Shown: positions 23,121-34,759, numbered from the stretch's first letter. The stretch is 64,000 nt of DNA from Spinacia oleracea (GCF_020520425.1 NC_079488.1:37749247-37813246), one strand, 5' to 3'. The notes: generated by a model from the letters alone, not told the origin. Made by a program: numbers and translations.

Positions 23121-23573
23121 AAAGCCAAACAAACCACCCTCCTTCCCCCATATCAAAGAACCCTTAACGGGATGTTCGTTCGGGAAGGAGAAGAACACCC
23201 ATGCTGCGATTTCCCTGAACCCTTCGTTCAGGATGGCTTGCTAAAAACCGGATTTGAAATTTTCCAGGACTGCCACACCTTGGATGAGGCACCCCACCTC
23301 ACCAAGACTAAAACAGCTGAAATATTAGACAACCAGGCTCTATGGACATTGTTCAACGAATCCAGGCCTATGGAGAACGAGACTGTGATGACTACCTTAG
23401 CTTTACAAGATGAAGGTTTCGATCCAACCCGGTTAATCTCTCCTTCATCAACACTAGAAGAGATCGAGAACGGATGGGTGAAGACATATCAGTGGGTCAA
23501 TGCAAAAGGAATAGAATTCAAGATGAGTACCGGTGAAGGACCGAAGTTTTATGAGACTAAACCCCAGGCTTGA
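23121..23573 (+). pseudogene. Tat gag-protease, last part
   Basis: Continues the frame of 14231-16588 in phase after removal of the insert and its duplicated TTAAC. It encodes about 150 residues rich in acidic amino acids (DEAPHLTKTKTAEILDN) ending GPKFYETKPQA and TGA at 23571-23573. No RT, RNase H or integrase domain follows, which marks the element as non-autonomous. Confidence 0.8.
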
Positions 23574-24907
23574 GCCACATAGAGCACCATTAGTAAAAAG
23601 CGCCTAGTAGTTCTTTAGATTGGTAGAAAAAATAATAGAGACTTTAGATGGTCCTAAGGCCCCTTAGAATATAGGTCAGTTTTATTTCAGTGTGTTTTTC
23701 TTACTTTCCGAATCAATAAAGGCGTAATATTTCTCCTAAAAATTTTATTCTAACACTAAATAAGCACCAAATGTACTTGCAAAATATAAAAATAAAGAGG
23801 CGGCCCAATCTAGGCCCAACAAACAAAGCCCACTCGGTTTTGAAATAGTGCCATGGGAACCAATTCCCGAAACCCACAAAATAAACCGCACCATCCCATT
23901 CATATCCCCAAAACATAAAAGTCAACCAGTGTCATCATAAAAATCAATCCATGCAACCCAAAGAAATCAAAAGGAAATCAAATTCAAACAATACAAAGGT
24001 TGCTCAAGAAAAAAACTCATAAAAAATAGACACCGCCCCCCGCATCAACACGCACCTCAACCCACTCAAAAGCCTACACAAAGATCTTCATAACTTCCGC
24101 ACCCTAACTCCATTTTCAAAACTGTTTCGAGTCACGAATAGAAAAAATTAATCCGGAAAAAAATGCATTTCACGCTAACAGTCAAAAAAGCCTCCAAAAT
24201 AGCCTCAAAATTGACTTTAAATACGAGCAAAAATCAAGGCACAAAAAAGAAATAAATACAAGAACATGTGAAGCAAAGCGTCAAAAACGACCGCCATAAA
24301 TCATTTTCAGCGCCCAGGGCTGCGCGCCGAAATTTCTGACGCCCCAGCCTGGGCGTTGAAACTCTCTGCCTGCCAAAGATTTTCTTTTCAGAAGTGCTCG
24401 TCATTTTATCCGCACACAACGGAAAAATAACGAACACTTGGGGGGTACAGTACGTATCCAAATAGGCTTACCAAAAATATAGCCACACAAATTAGTCGAA
24501 TTTCATTTTTACGCGACTTATGGCAAAAAACGGCAGATGCAAATAATGATAATACTTCACTCATTTGACCGATTAAGTAATATGCTTCCACCTCAGGGCA
24601 TATCTACCGAAATCCGGCATACTAGAACTTATTCTAAAGCTAGAACTACGCGCGACCTGATTCTAACAAGATACGTAGGCAATCCTTACCAAGGATTCGG
24701 TCCAATAAAAAAAACACATATTCTTTGTGCAAAAAGTGTTAGACATATAAAAACATAAAAAAGAGGAGAAACAAAAATAAATGAAAATGAAAAATAAAAA
24801 TACGCCTTTATTGAAAAAAATAATAAGAAGGAAAACAAAAGTGCTAAGAATAAAAACAAACACAACTGAAATAAATAAAGGGCACCTACACCCTAGCAAG
24901 AACTACA
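23574..24907. other. Tat spacer between gag-protease and the antisense gene
   Basis: No gene seen. It contains a dyad motif copy at 24303-24363. Both the sense gag-protease frame and the antisense gene end here, so it must hold 3' ends for both strands. AATAAA at about 23714 on the plus strand is a possible poly(A) signal. Confidence 0.5.
24303..24363. repeat. Double dyad motif, copy 4
   Basis: From TTTTCAGCGCCCAGGG to CCTGGGCGTTGAAA, the same two-hairpin arrangement. Confidence 0.8.
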
Positions 24908-26696
24908 CTACTCTAGTTCTTCCGGATCATCAAATAAAGTCTTGTAGAGGGCAATGTTCGCAGGATCCACCCCCACAGTCTTTTGCGCTGCCCCAATATC
25001 AATGTCCATAAGAACTGGCTCCTGGACACTAACTTCCAAAGATGCCAAGGCTTCAGAAACATTCTCAGTTATAGCCCGCTCAGCCTCAAGGGCACAGACA
25101 ATGGTGGGAGAAGGATTATTATCATCAACTAGACTAGCCACTGTTTCTACAGGCGGCTGAGCCTTCCTAACCCATACATTGTTCCGGCGACGATCTCCGC
25201 GAGAGCTTGCATTTCTTTTAACAACAGCAGTCCCCTTCATGTTAGGCATCTTTTTAGGCCTGAAACTGGAACGGGGAGGAACTTCCTTTCGCTTTCGATA
25301 AGGACGAGCTTTCACAGTCTTAATACTATAGGTACGAGGTTTGGCAGAATCAGGACCCTCATACTTAACACGAATACGAGGTATCAAAAGCTCAGCCGGC
25401 TCCCCATTTCGAGCCTCGGTCCTCACATCTTTATCATCGGAGCTCATCCACAACTTATAGTTTTTAGAAAGACCCACAAAGCCATTTGTAGCTACGGCCC
25501 AACGCGGGAGACCATCATAATACTTAGCCCACGCTAGAACCCGTGCTTGTGAAAAGGCCGCTACCTTAGGTGGTACCGTATCAGAAAAAGGGATAGTCTT
25601 CCTTAAACCATATTGACGCATGACTCGGTAAGGGAAAATATAAATGGGACGAGATAGCCCCAACAAAGAAACATAAACCGATACATCAGAACACCCTGTC
25701 ATAGTAGTCAAACCCCACCATGGTACCACCCACTTAATAGAACAAATGCCATAAGTAAAAAAGGAGGTCCATTCGGCCTCGTCCTGGCCTTGGTGCAAGT
25801 ATTTTCGGTTACCTAAGGCTATAGGGAGATAATGTTTAGGATCGGCAGGAGCTTCCAAAAGTCTAAGCCGTTCCACGAGCCAAATCTGCAAAAAGCGGGC
25901 ACGATCAAAAAATAATAAAAGAAAACGATTCCTGGTGCGCAGTTTCAACGCCCAGGACCAGGCGCCGAAAATTCCAGCGCCCAGCCCTGGGGGCTGAAAC
26001 TCATTGTGTACGCAAAAAAAAACGTGTATACGTACGCAAGGAAAAATCGTTTACCTTCAATAATATGGGGCTTCCCTTAAAATGTTCAGATTTGGCATCC
26101 TTCTTCAGCTCATCCGCACTCAGCAAAGTCTCGGCAACAACCAACGGCATAATAGAATAGCAACTTTCCATCTGGCTAATCAAGGGGATCAACCTTATGT
26201 CGTCGAACGCGCCATTGTTATTCGACAGCAAATAGTGATTCAACAAGCAAAATACAAGGGCTCGAATATTCAATTTATGTTCGGTCATATTCTTACTAGG
26301 CCTAAAGTGATGTTTTACAAGTTTTGCCAAGTTAACCTCGTCACCTACAACAATTTCAGCAAACATGTTATCATCTAGTCCTAGGAAAGCCCCTATGGTT
26401 GTTTTACCCTCTTCAATAGTGCCAGGGGTAACAGGAGTAGCATTAGTAGGATAACCAAGGATCGCAGCAAATTCATTTGGCAAAGGACATATTTCGTTGC
26501 CCCGAAAGGCAAAAACATGATGATCGGAGTCCCAAAAGCTTAGGGCAGCATGCAGAAAGTTATAATCAATATTAATTTGTTGTAAGCCTAAAAGTGCCTC
26601 TAAGTGGTATTCTTTTAACAAAGCTTTTTCTGTGGGAGTAAGGGCCCGTAACCAACGCCTAACAGTCTGTTGGTGTGAGAAAGTAGGGATCGACAT
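24908..26696 (-). CDS. Spliced antisense gene of the Tat element, PMD-like (539 aa)
   Basis: Exon 1 is 26055-26696 (214 codons from MSIPTFSHQQ). Exon 2 is 24908-25885 (325 codons plus stop). The 169-bp intron has donor AAG|GTAAAC and acceptor TTTTTGCAG, and the frame joins in phase 0. Residues about 50-75 read FWDSDHHVFAFRGNEICPLPNEFAAILGYP, which parallels the FW..T..FHFPWGEMTITPEDYTALMGL block of plant mobile domains. The second exon is rich in K/R in its middle (RPYRKRKEVPPRSSFRPKK) and acidic at the end (DDPEELE). Such antisense ORFs are known from Retand-type Tat elements and resemble proteins annotated DUF7745. The frame is intact here although gag is broken. Function unknown. Confidence 0.8.
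25943..26000. repeat. Double dyad motif, copy 5, inside the antisense intron
   Basis: GTTTCAACGCCCAGG to CCTGGGGGCTGAAAC. It lies entirely within the intron (25886-26054) of the antisense gene. Confidence 0.8.
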
Positions 26697-26780
26697 GGTA
26701 AAAGCAATGAGTAATTAAAACACAGCAAAAAAGAGAGAAAGAAATTGAGAGTGGTGGAAAATAGGGACGTATCTGGCCCC

Positions 26781-26788
26781 TATATATA
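26781..26788 (-). promoter_or_regulatory. TATA box of the antisense gene
   Basis: CTATATATAGG on the minus strand, about 85 bp upstream of the ATG at 26696. Position and sequence fit a plant core promoter, so the antisense gene need not depend on the LTR. Confidence 0.65.
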
Positions 26789-26867
26789 GCTGAACGCACC
26801 CAGTGACATCCTGATCCCATTCGAAAACGTGTTAGGAAATCCGAAAGTCAAATATCACCATGAAAAG

Positions 26868-26930
26868 ACTTCCAACGCCCATGGCTGGGCGCCAAAATGT
26901 TTAACGCCTAGCCTTGGGCGCCGGAAATGC
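26868..26930. repeat. Double dyad motif, copy 6, upstream of the antisense promoter
   Basis: CTTCCAACGCCCATGG to CTTGGGCGCCGGAAA, about 80 bp upstream of the antisense TATA box. Confidence 0.8.
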
Positions 26931-28814
26931 AGCCCAGGGCCCAGATTTCACAAAAACGCGGAACAGGAAAGGACTTAAAACCGTGTTGTTAAACATGAGG
27001 CCCTATTGCAAGTAGGATCAAGCCCAAAAGCACCTTTAGCTCCCAAATAAGCAAAAAAATAAAAAAACTTGGTCGAAACTTAGACTTGTCTCAGAAAATG
27101 CTTATGTACACTTTTCAAATCAAAATAAATATCATGGTCATTCTTCGAAACACCAAAAATGTGTGTCATTAGGTCGTTGGTTTTCCAAATAAAAAATATT
27201 TGTCTGTCAAAGGATTAATCCGGGCCAAGCTAAAACCAGATGTCGCCTGAAAACTGAAGTCGCACTCCACAGCTTCGCTAAAGTAGCACACTACTATAAA
27301 AGGTCGCTCGCACATACGAGCATGACCCCAAACATGATTACAAGATACGAAAAACGACCGACGAGCCCCAGTGCTTGGGGGCTCGCGAAAAAATATACTC
27401 CAACAAGGAGCGCACAATCAAAATTACATTCCCGGACTACGCCATACACCATCTCATGTTTGGATATCTCAAAAAAAAAAAGCAGGTTCGACCTCAGGAA
27501 GAGGTCGTCATTGACACTTGTGCATGGTCATCTGATCAAAGACCAATTAGTGGCAAAAATCGAGCCGTAAAGACTAGCTCAAAACCACGAAAGCAGACGG
27601 TCGCAAGACGAAGGTCCGTCTAAACCCGTTGTCAACCCACGTTCAGGTTACAACTAAAATCCGAGCATCCCTCGAAAGAATTCGCTTTTGCAAGAATGAA
27701 TAAGAAAAGAAATTCTCAAAGAAATCACGAGAACAAATGAAATAGGGACTTGCCTACCTCAATCGGGCAAGATCGCGCCACGAACCGCGCGAGTTCCAAA
27801 TAGGAAAACGAATTCAGGGACGTCCACCCTCAGCGGACAGGACTCGCTCACCTTCAGCGGGCGGGGTCTGCGTCACTAGCCGCGCAGATCCTCAGTTTTC
27901 GGAAAATAGAATCTTCAAAAAATAGGCTCGCCATCTTCAGCCGGCGGGGTCTACGGCGCAAACCACGTAGGTCCTTATTTTCAAAAAAAATAAACACAAA
28001 CAAATTTCGTCCACTTCTATCGGACGGGGTGTCCACCCTTAGCGGACATGCTCGCCATCTTTAGCCGGCGGGGTCTGCGTCACTAACCGCGCAGGTCCTT
28101 AGTCGCTGCAGCGATAACTTTTTTGGTTTTCCGTTTTTCCCAAAAACGATGTGAGTAGCCTTTGGTTTTCCGTTTTTCCCAAAAACGATGTGAGTAGCCT
28201 TTGGTTTTCCGTTTTTCCCAAAAACGATGTGAGTAGCTTTTGGTTTTCCGTTTTTTCCAAAAAAAGAGCGATGTGAGTAGTTATTGGTTTTCCGTTTTTT
28301 CCAAAAAAGAACGATGTGAATAGTTTCCCTCTTTTCCAAAATTTAAAAAGATTGGTTTTCCGTTTTTTCCAAAAAGAACGATGTGTTGAATTTTCCTTCG
28401 TTTTACGTCCCATAAAAACAAGGGGGTTTTCTCGTTTAGCTAACCCTAAAAATGAGAATCTTTAAAAACCTTTTTTACCTCGTGATTGGGCTTGGCCAGG
28501 CCCAATTAAACTTTATAGCTTTGATTTCGAAAAACATCTGTAGCTACTCCCAATGACAAAGTGAGGGAGTTCCTACGCCTCTTTAGATACTTCCAATGAC
28601 AAAGTGAGGGAGTATTCTATAATATCCGTTGACAAATCCCAATGACACGTGAGGGGTATGTCGACACTTCAAGTGATGACCCTTAAGTCAAATGTTATCA
28701 CTCGGGGGCTCGTGAGACCCTCGCCAAAACAGGTCACCATGGCTTGTGCGACGCACTCCGTCTAATACTTTGACCATCGTCTTACTCCAAGACTCAGTCA
28801 AAGTAGGGGCTAAC
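26931..28814. other. Tat 3' internal region with polypurine tract
   Basis: No gene seen. Between 27820 and 28100 a segment of about 50 bp with GGCGGGGTCTGCGTCACTA..CCGCGCAG recurs three times in diverged form; the same word precedes the left LTR. The region ends in AAAGTAGGGGCTAAC (28800-28814), the probable polypurine tract next to the 3' LTR. Confidence 0.6.
28120..28385. repeat. Minisatellite, about 39-bp unit, six to seven copies
   Basis: Units contain TTGGTTTTCCGTTTTT, then CCAAAAACGATGTG and AGTAG. The first three are nearly identical and the later ones are diverged and partly deleted. The two minus-strand ORFs through it are artefacts of the repeat. Confidence 0.9.
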
Positions 28815-29289
28815 TGTAGACACCTACTTTTGTCCCCATTCCCGAAAGGGAAGGTTCGATGATGAAAACGTAAATCTCCACTTGACAACGCATCTCCTAT
28901 AAAATAACGAATCTCAATTCCCCTTTTCATTTCACCCAAAACCTGCTATTTATAGAAACCTGCTATTTATGAAAACCTGCTAAAAATAGTAACTGCCGTA
29001 ATGGGTAGTTATTAAAAGTGGCAAGTCATAAAAGATGGAAACCTGTCAGAATTAGGTGTTGCACTCCAACATAAATCCTAAATGAGATAGAAATTGCGAG
29101 AGAATCCTATTCCTAATACGATTCGAAAATAAGAGTTACGTATTAATTAAAATCCTAACGAGCCTAGAGTTCGTAACGGGCCCAGACGCATCCCGTCACA
29201 AGGTTAATACGCACTACAAGACTCAATTAAATCTCAAATACTCCGGATTCTAGGAACCCGAATCTGACTAAGAAAAACAGCCCATATCC

Positions 29290-29320
29290 TATTTTCAACG
29301 CTTGGCTCTGGGCGCTGAAA
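29290..29320. repeat. Single dyad motif, copy 7, in the 3' LTR
   Basis: TTTTCAACGCTTGGCTC to GGGCGCTGAAAA. Only one hairpin is left where the other LTR has two. Confidence 0.75.
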
Positions 29321-29394
29321 ATACCTGGTAAGTGTTTTTTCCTAATTCCTCGTGGATTAGATTCTGCAATTCTATCTTTCCACGAACTCTTTTC

Positions 29395-29402
29395 TATAAA
29401 TA
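29395..29402 (+). promoter_or_regulatory. TATA box in the 3' LTR
   Basis: TATAAATA in the same context as 2465-2472. Confidence 0.65.
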
Positions 29403-30261
29403 GGGCCTTAAGTTCGACGTGAAAAGAATACACAATACACAATTATATTCTGAGTATTGACTCTAAACCCCTGAGCCTAAGCCTCACGCTGCAAAACTGA
29501 TCACGCGTTCTGTCGCAATCGATCCATAAATCGAACAGAACGTATCCCGTCCCATAATTTGAGATTCGTTAAATAAAAGGAGAAATAGAAAAGTCAAAGT
29601 GGTTAGTTTTCTGAGAACCGTGACGCACCTCTCAAGGGTGCGTCGTAATGTGTCCCTTTTCCATGGTTTAATTGCTTTCCTCGCCCTTTTATGAACTATT
29701 AAACTAACTAAAATCTGATTGTTCGATCACGCTTAATAAATATGATATTTTTGGGAAATTGGATTATCATGCTAGGTCCCTTAAAACAATCTAAATCAGA
29801 TAATCGCGCTCGATCTAGTACTATATGTTGCATATTATTAAAATCAACTCAGATTAGTTTAATAGTTAACGCATGTCCCTTCAATTATTTATGCTGAGCT
29901 AGTAAGGATATCCTGCCTCTGGGGTTATCGAAGAGCGAGTACTCCTCTCGGTAGTTACAGTCCCCCGAACCCTCAATCTCTACCCTGCGGGTGTACGTTG
30001 AGCGATCCCCACCACCAGGGATCACAAGGGAACCTACGGCCGTCGTGGTCAAACATAATTGCACTCACTTTATGTCACGATAACCGGATTTTGTCAGTTT
30101 TTCTCATTGTCGTTAAAAACTGAATGGCGACTCCTATATTACTAGTCAATTGGGTGTAAACTCACAGGAAATCCAATTACACTTGATTTGACAAAAAGAA
30201 GCGTCATACCCACGAGGGACGAGGTCACACATTAGCCTCGTGCTTTTTCGACCCCCTCACA

Positions 30262-31043
30262 TTATCACACAACTAACCAACGGATAATTTATAGAAGAAA
30301 AGCTTGTTTTCTGAAGGTGGCCTCTTTAGTAATGGTCATTAGATAACAATTATTTTCCCTCAAAAAAAAAATCCAACGTGGTTGATATTGAAGTTGAAAA
30401 TTTCAGGAAAAAAATACCTAACTTGTAGCAGAAATTACAAATTGAAATCGAAAATCAAAAGAAACCACAAGAAATTCAGAAATTCAAAACAAGAATTAAA
30501 GATAAAAAGAGAGTGATGAGAACAAAAACCTAAATTTGTAGTTCGCTTGAAATGATGGTGAAGTCGCCGGTGATAGTGAAGTCGACCATCATAGCGCGGG
30601 TCTCTGGTGGTAATGCAATTTGCCGGTGGTAGTGAGTTCGTCAATGGTTGCGTTGCCCTAACATCTATATCGAGGGAAGACCGAAAGAAGAAAGAGGGAT
30701 AGACAATAGGGCGAATATTGGTTTCGCCAATTTTTTTTTTGGTGCCAGGACAAATGAAGGAAATAGAGACGGTTATGTCAGATGACGGGTCTTTCTTAAT
30801 TTTGCCTTATTTTTCTATGAGAGAGTAGTGGGTCTCGTGGTATATAAGAGACCCGTTTAGTTGAATAAAGGGTCTCTTGTTTCTCTTAATCTATTTTCTG
30901 CATAAAAAAAATTGCCCATGTGGGCCCTTTGACTCATAAGAGACCCGTTATCTATAATATTAGATTTCTTATACTAAAAAGACCCGTTATATCGATCAAC
31001 GAGTCTTTTATTAAGGGTATCTTTGCCCATTTTTGTAGTAGTG
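30262..31043. mobile_element. CACTA element, right-end fragment
   Basis: Ends TTTTTGTAGTAGTG at 31043, a CACTA-type terminus. It is preceded by subterminal repeats in both orientations built on AAGAGACCCGTT / AACGAGTCTTTT (30840-31015). Its left end is cut at the Tat LTR boundary (30261), so the Tat element probably inserted into it. No transposase is visible. Confidence 0.6.
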
Positions 31044-32005
31044 AGAAAAGTTATATCCGACAGAATGGTAACCTATAACTTTAACTTTCCTTTTGGTTAA
31101 TGACGTCATATTCCGATGATTTTTGCCGGAAAATAACCTGAGGTGGTAATTTAAAGTGAAGTATAAAATTTAAATTGGTAATTTACAAATTTGAAAGTTT
31201 GAAGTTGTAATTGACAAAATGACAACTTTATTAAGTTGTATTTGACAAATTTCCCTAAGTTTTATCATATTCTTAAAAAAAAAATCTTGTTCGAAACCTA
31301 AATTAGTAGGTTCATTTAGTTCACTTATACTCTACTTTATTATTGTCAAAAAAAAAAAAAAAAATTCAACTTTATTGATTGGATCAACCTTGTGACACGT
31401 ACAACAATCTTAATCTCACCTTTCTCATCACTCATTTGTTAGATCACAAATTGATCAATCGATACTTTGTACCACATAGTTATGAAATTCGATCACATCT
31501 AACAACCACACTGACTGTGTTAATGCCCACATTACTAGTCATTGCTCTAATCATCCCTAAAAGATTATGCAAGTTGACTTTTCACAGTCTTTTAAGCACA
31601 ACTTAAAGTATAAATATCTCTAATTTTATATGTGTGAAATTATAAAAAGTTGATATTTCAAAAATATATATTGAAATGAATGGAATCTCAGAAGATTTGA
31701 CATGACTATATTATTTCTTATAGGTTAGTAAGAATTCATGTTCAAGTATACAAAGTTTGAACCAAAAATTACAATGGAGCAATCTTTTAAGGAAGGAAGG
31801 AGTATAATATAATTTTTTTTTGGTAATACCTTACTCTCTTCGTTCTTTTATTATTGTCCCCTTAAATAACCTTTCCAGTTCCTTTTTAATTGTGGCATTT
31901 GTAATAATTTTTTTTTTTACGATACATTAGAAAATAAATTGATAATTAATAATGGTGCAATATTGAAGGAATGAAAGAAGTCTAATTTTTTCTGACAATA
32001 TATTA
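31044..32005. other. Intergenic, AT-rich
   Basis: No gene seen. Words such as AAGGAAGGAAGGAGTATAAT (31790) and CTCTTCGTTCTTTTATT (31838) look like single ends of decayed Stowaway-type MITEs. Confidence 0.5.
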
Positions 32006-32334
32006 CTCCCTCCCTTTCTTTCAATTGTTGCTTTGACTAACTTCTTCGTCCTTTTTAATTGCCGCTTTAGGATTATGGACATAACTTTCGCTTTGATAAC
32101 TTAAGCTATTACACTAAAGTATTAGGGTGATTATTGTAAAAAGGGGGGAACCATTAAAAAAAATGCTTAATTAATAAAATGAAAAATGTAATTTCCAAGA
32201 CAATTTCAACGATGATAGTGTTTTTGAATTACTATTCTTAATATAGGATATAAGATAAATAAACATCCAACTTGCTCCCTCTAAATTACCGTGCGAAAGG
32301 TAAAATGACAATTATTTAAGAATGAAGGGAGTGG
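32006..32334. mobile_element. Stowaway-like MITE
   Basis: CTCCCTCCCTTTCTTTC at the left and AATGAAGGGAGTGG at the right, each next to TA. The inverted ends match only in part. Confidence 0.45.
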
Positions 32335-32376
32335 TAATACAATTGATGCCACTCTTCCAAGCGATTGGCCGTAGCT

Positions 32377-32820
32377 AGGGATGTCAATGGATCGGATTCG
32401 GAATAGGTGGAGCTTCATCCGCATCCATCCGTTTATCAATATGCTCCACCCGCATCCATCCGTCCTCGCCCGTTTAACCCATCACCCGCATCCACTCATC
32501 CATCATCTGCGGATAAAACGGGTGGGTGTGAATCAGGTGACTAACGGATGCATTTTTTATATTAAATAAAATAAAATTACATCAACTCTAATATATAACC
32601 ATTTTCATCTATACAAATTTATTTTATATGAAGAAATAATAAAAACTACAATAAATGCTTGAAAAAAAATAACTTGCAACAGGAATTTTAATTTTTTTAC
32701 TTGAATATTTAATATTTTATTAAAATTTTGGATGAAAAATACATTAAACAGATTGATCGATGCTTAATGGATGAAGCGAGCGTCATCCGTATCCGACCTG
32801 ATCCGTCACCCCTATCTCAT
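32377..32820. mobile_element. hAT-like MITE with imperfect inverted ends
   Basis: Left end TAGGGATGTCAATGG, right end GATCCGTCACCCCTA. The ends carry many copies of CATCCGC/GCGGATG in opposite orientations. Boundaries are approximate and the class is a guess from this common plant pattern. Confidence 0.4.
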
Positions 32821-33929
32821 CCGTTTACTTCGGTTATCCATTCATTTAATAATTACTAATGGATCGAATACATAGATATACATTTAATATTGTCCTCCCT
32901 AATAAGCCCATGCAAGTTTCCAACTAAAACTTTTCAAGCCAAGCCTTAACCCTAGCTCCTTACATCATAATACGAGTAATAAACACCTGCAACTCTGCAA
33001 GAAGTAACTCACTTTGGGAAACAACAATTGGCATTTTAATTGGAGATATGTAACCTTACTTATATTTATATTCCGTTGTTATTTAAAAAGAAATGAAATC
33101 TGCAGGAAATAGTCAATCATCACATTTATATTATTCGAATTTGTAACCTTACTTCTTCTTTTTTAATGTCATTGGAATTTCATTTTAGTTGGTGCATGAA
33201 TCGAAGATTGGGGTTTGTGAGTCTTACGTGCTTCACTACTTTGCTTTTACAATATTTATATTTATTGAATGGTTGGTGTTGTTCTGCGTGCTTTGGGCCA
33301 AAAATTGAGCTGATTTTTAATTTAACTTTTACCGCATTATTAAAAATATTAGATAAAAAAGTTAATTTGATTCAGATTTTGGATTAAATACTCACCAAAT
33401 TTTAATTCGGATCTAAATTAAATTGGATCAGTTCATATTGGATTAAATATTTCAAAACCGATTTTTTTGTTACCTGAGATTTGCAACTTAATTTAAGAAA
33501 ATCAAGATTGTCAATATCTTTGAATTTTACGTCTTCAATTATTAAAACTATGTCATACACATTTGTATTCGCATATAGAATTATATCACATATATGTCAC
33601 TCTTGATGGAACGCAAACTTAAAACATGATTTGCAGAATGAAATATGCCCCTTTCTTTGCACCTAATGTTTGATATTTTTTATTTTATTTTTAATAAAAA
33701 TTTCCTTTTTTATTTGTACTTTTATTTCATTCTTTAAATATTTTTGTTATAGTCCCCCACCCCCCATATTAGTAGTTTTAATTTTCTATTCTTCTTGCTT
33801 GATTGGTGCATGATTGAAGATATAAATTAATAAGTTGCCTTTTAAGCGGGTATGATGTGGCATAGCTGAGAGTGGAGTATTAGGAATTTGCTTAACTCTC
33901 ATTTCTCACCACTCTACTTTAATTATATA
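32821..33929. other. Intergenic, AT-rich
   Basis: No gene supported. A 73-codon ORF at 33166-33387 shows no domain. Confidence 0.5.
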
Positions 33930-34184
33930 CTACCTCCGTTTCAGAAAGTTCTTTACGCTTTGGAAAATGTGTCCAAAGTATAAAAACTTTGACCGTAAAT
34001 TCTCACCACTATATACATCAAAAAGTTACATGTAAGATCTTGTTAAATTGGTCTCGGAATGTATTTTCAGAATATCAAATTTTTATAATTTTTTCCCATA
34101 CAAAATTGGATATATTAGTAGTTAAATATTGCATTGGAGTCCGTGCAAATAGTAACTGTAAAGATCTTTTTGAAACGGAGGTAG
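33930..34184. mobile_element. Stowaway MITE, first of a pair
   Basis: CTACCTCCGTTTCAGAAAG at the left and TTTTTGAAACGGAGGTAG at the right, flanked by TA on both sides. Confidence 0.8.
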
Positions 34185-34188
34185 TATA

Positions 34189-34441
34189 CTTCATCCGTTC
34201 CGGAAATATCGCACCATGGTTGACTTTTACTCATTTAACCATTACTTTGACTTTTAATATCTCAAATTGTGTGCAATTAAAAATTATAAAAAATTAATAT
34301 GTAGAAAATATATATCGATATGAATCTAACATAACCCCACATGACAAAAATTTCATTACGTACGAATCACAAAAAATGATCAAAGTCGTAACGTGAATAG
34401 AGTAAAAAAGAAATGGTGCCATATTTTCAGAACGGAGGAAG
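34189..34441. mobile_element. Stowaway MITE, second of a pair
   Basis: CTTCATCCGTTCCGGAAAT at the left and TTTTCAGAACGGAGGAAG at the right, flanked by TA. It is separated from the first MITE only by TATA and lies about 320 bp upstream of the P450 start. Confidence 0.75.
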
Positions 34442-34633
34442 TATATTTAATCGACATTTACCCCACTTCTTTCATTGTTTAAGTGCAATATAATTTATGT
34501 CGTATCTTTCAAGTTGTTGTGCGCATTCATTAAGTGCAAGTGCTCAACTATAACTTTTTTACTCCCTCTCCGCAATGAATTTTTTTTTCTTGGTGCATTC
34601 AATAAGCCCAAGTGCCTAACTAAAACTCTGAAA

Positions 34634-34708
34634 GAAATATATACTCACTCCAATGGTCGTTCCCCAACAAGAAATATATACTCACTCCCAATGGTCGTTC
34701 CCCAACAA
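34634..34708 (+). repeat. Tandem duplication of 37/38 bp in the P450 promoter or 5' UTR
   Basis: The segment GAAATATATACTCACTCC..AATGGTCGTTCC is present twice, at 34634 and 34671. Each copy carries an ATG. The second ATG (34693) is in frame with the P450 and would add 22 residues. Confidence 0.9.
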
Positions 34709-34759
34709 GGGAGTACGTACGAGTATACGACCTTACTTGCTACTTCTTACGACCTTACA

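Larger units (their letters stand above)
1879..30261 (+). mobile_element. Ty3/Tat (Ogre/Retand-like) retrotransposon, non-autonomous, with nested insertions
   Basis: Two LTRs of 1448 and 1447 bp (TG...CA) enclose a primer-binding site, a gag-protease ORF and an antisense spliced gene. After subtracting the copia element (4736-14213) and the solo-LTR insert (16589-23115) the element is about 12 kb. No reverse transcriptase, RNase H or integrase belonging to it is present, because the gag-protease frame ends at 23573 and only spacer follows. The only polymerases inside belong to the inserts. The element therefore needed enzymes in trans. The 5' LTR is joined on its left to internal sequence of another copy, so no left target duplication can be read. 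After the right LTR the flank begins TTATC. Confidence 0.85.
28815..30261 (+). repeat. Tat 3' LTR
   Basis: Matches 1879-3326 from TGTAGACACC to CCCTCACA. Compared with the left LTR it keeps about 30 extra bases near 29180 and has lost half of the double dyad (29290-29320). The TATAAATA box is conserved at 29395-29402. Confidence 0.9.

Noticed and set aside
28061-28413. Minus-strand ORFs with repeated GKNGKPKATHIV
   Set aside because: Direct product of the 39-bp minisatellite; frame and length follow the repeat, not selection.
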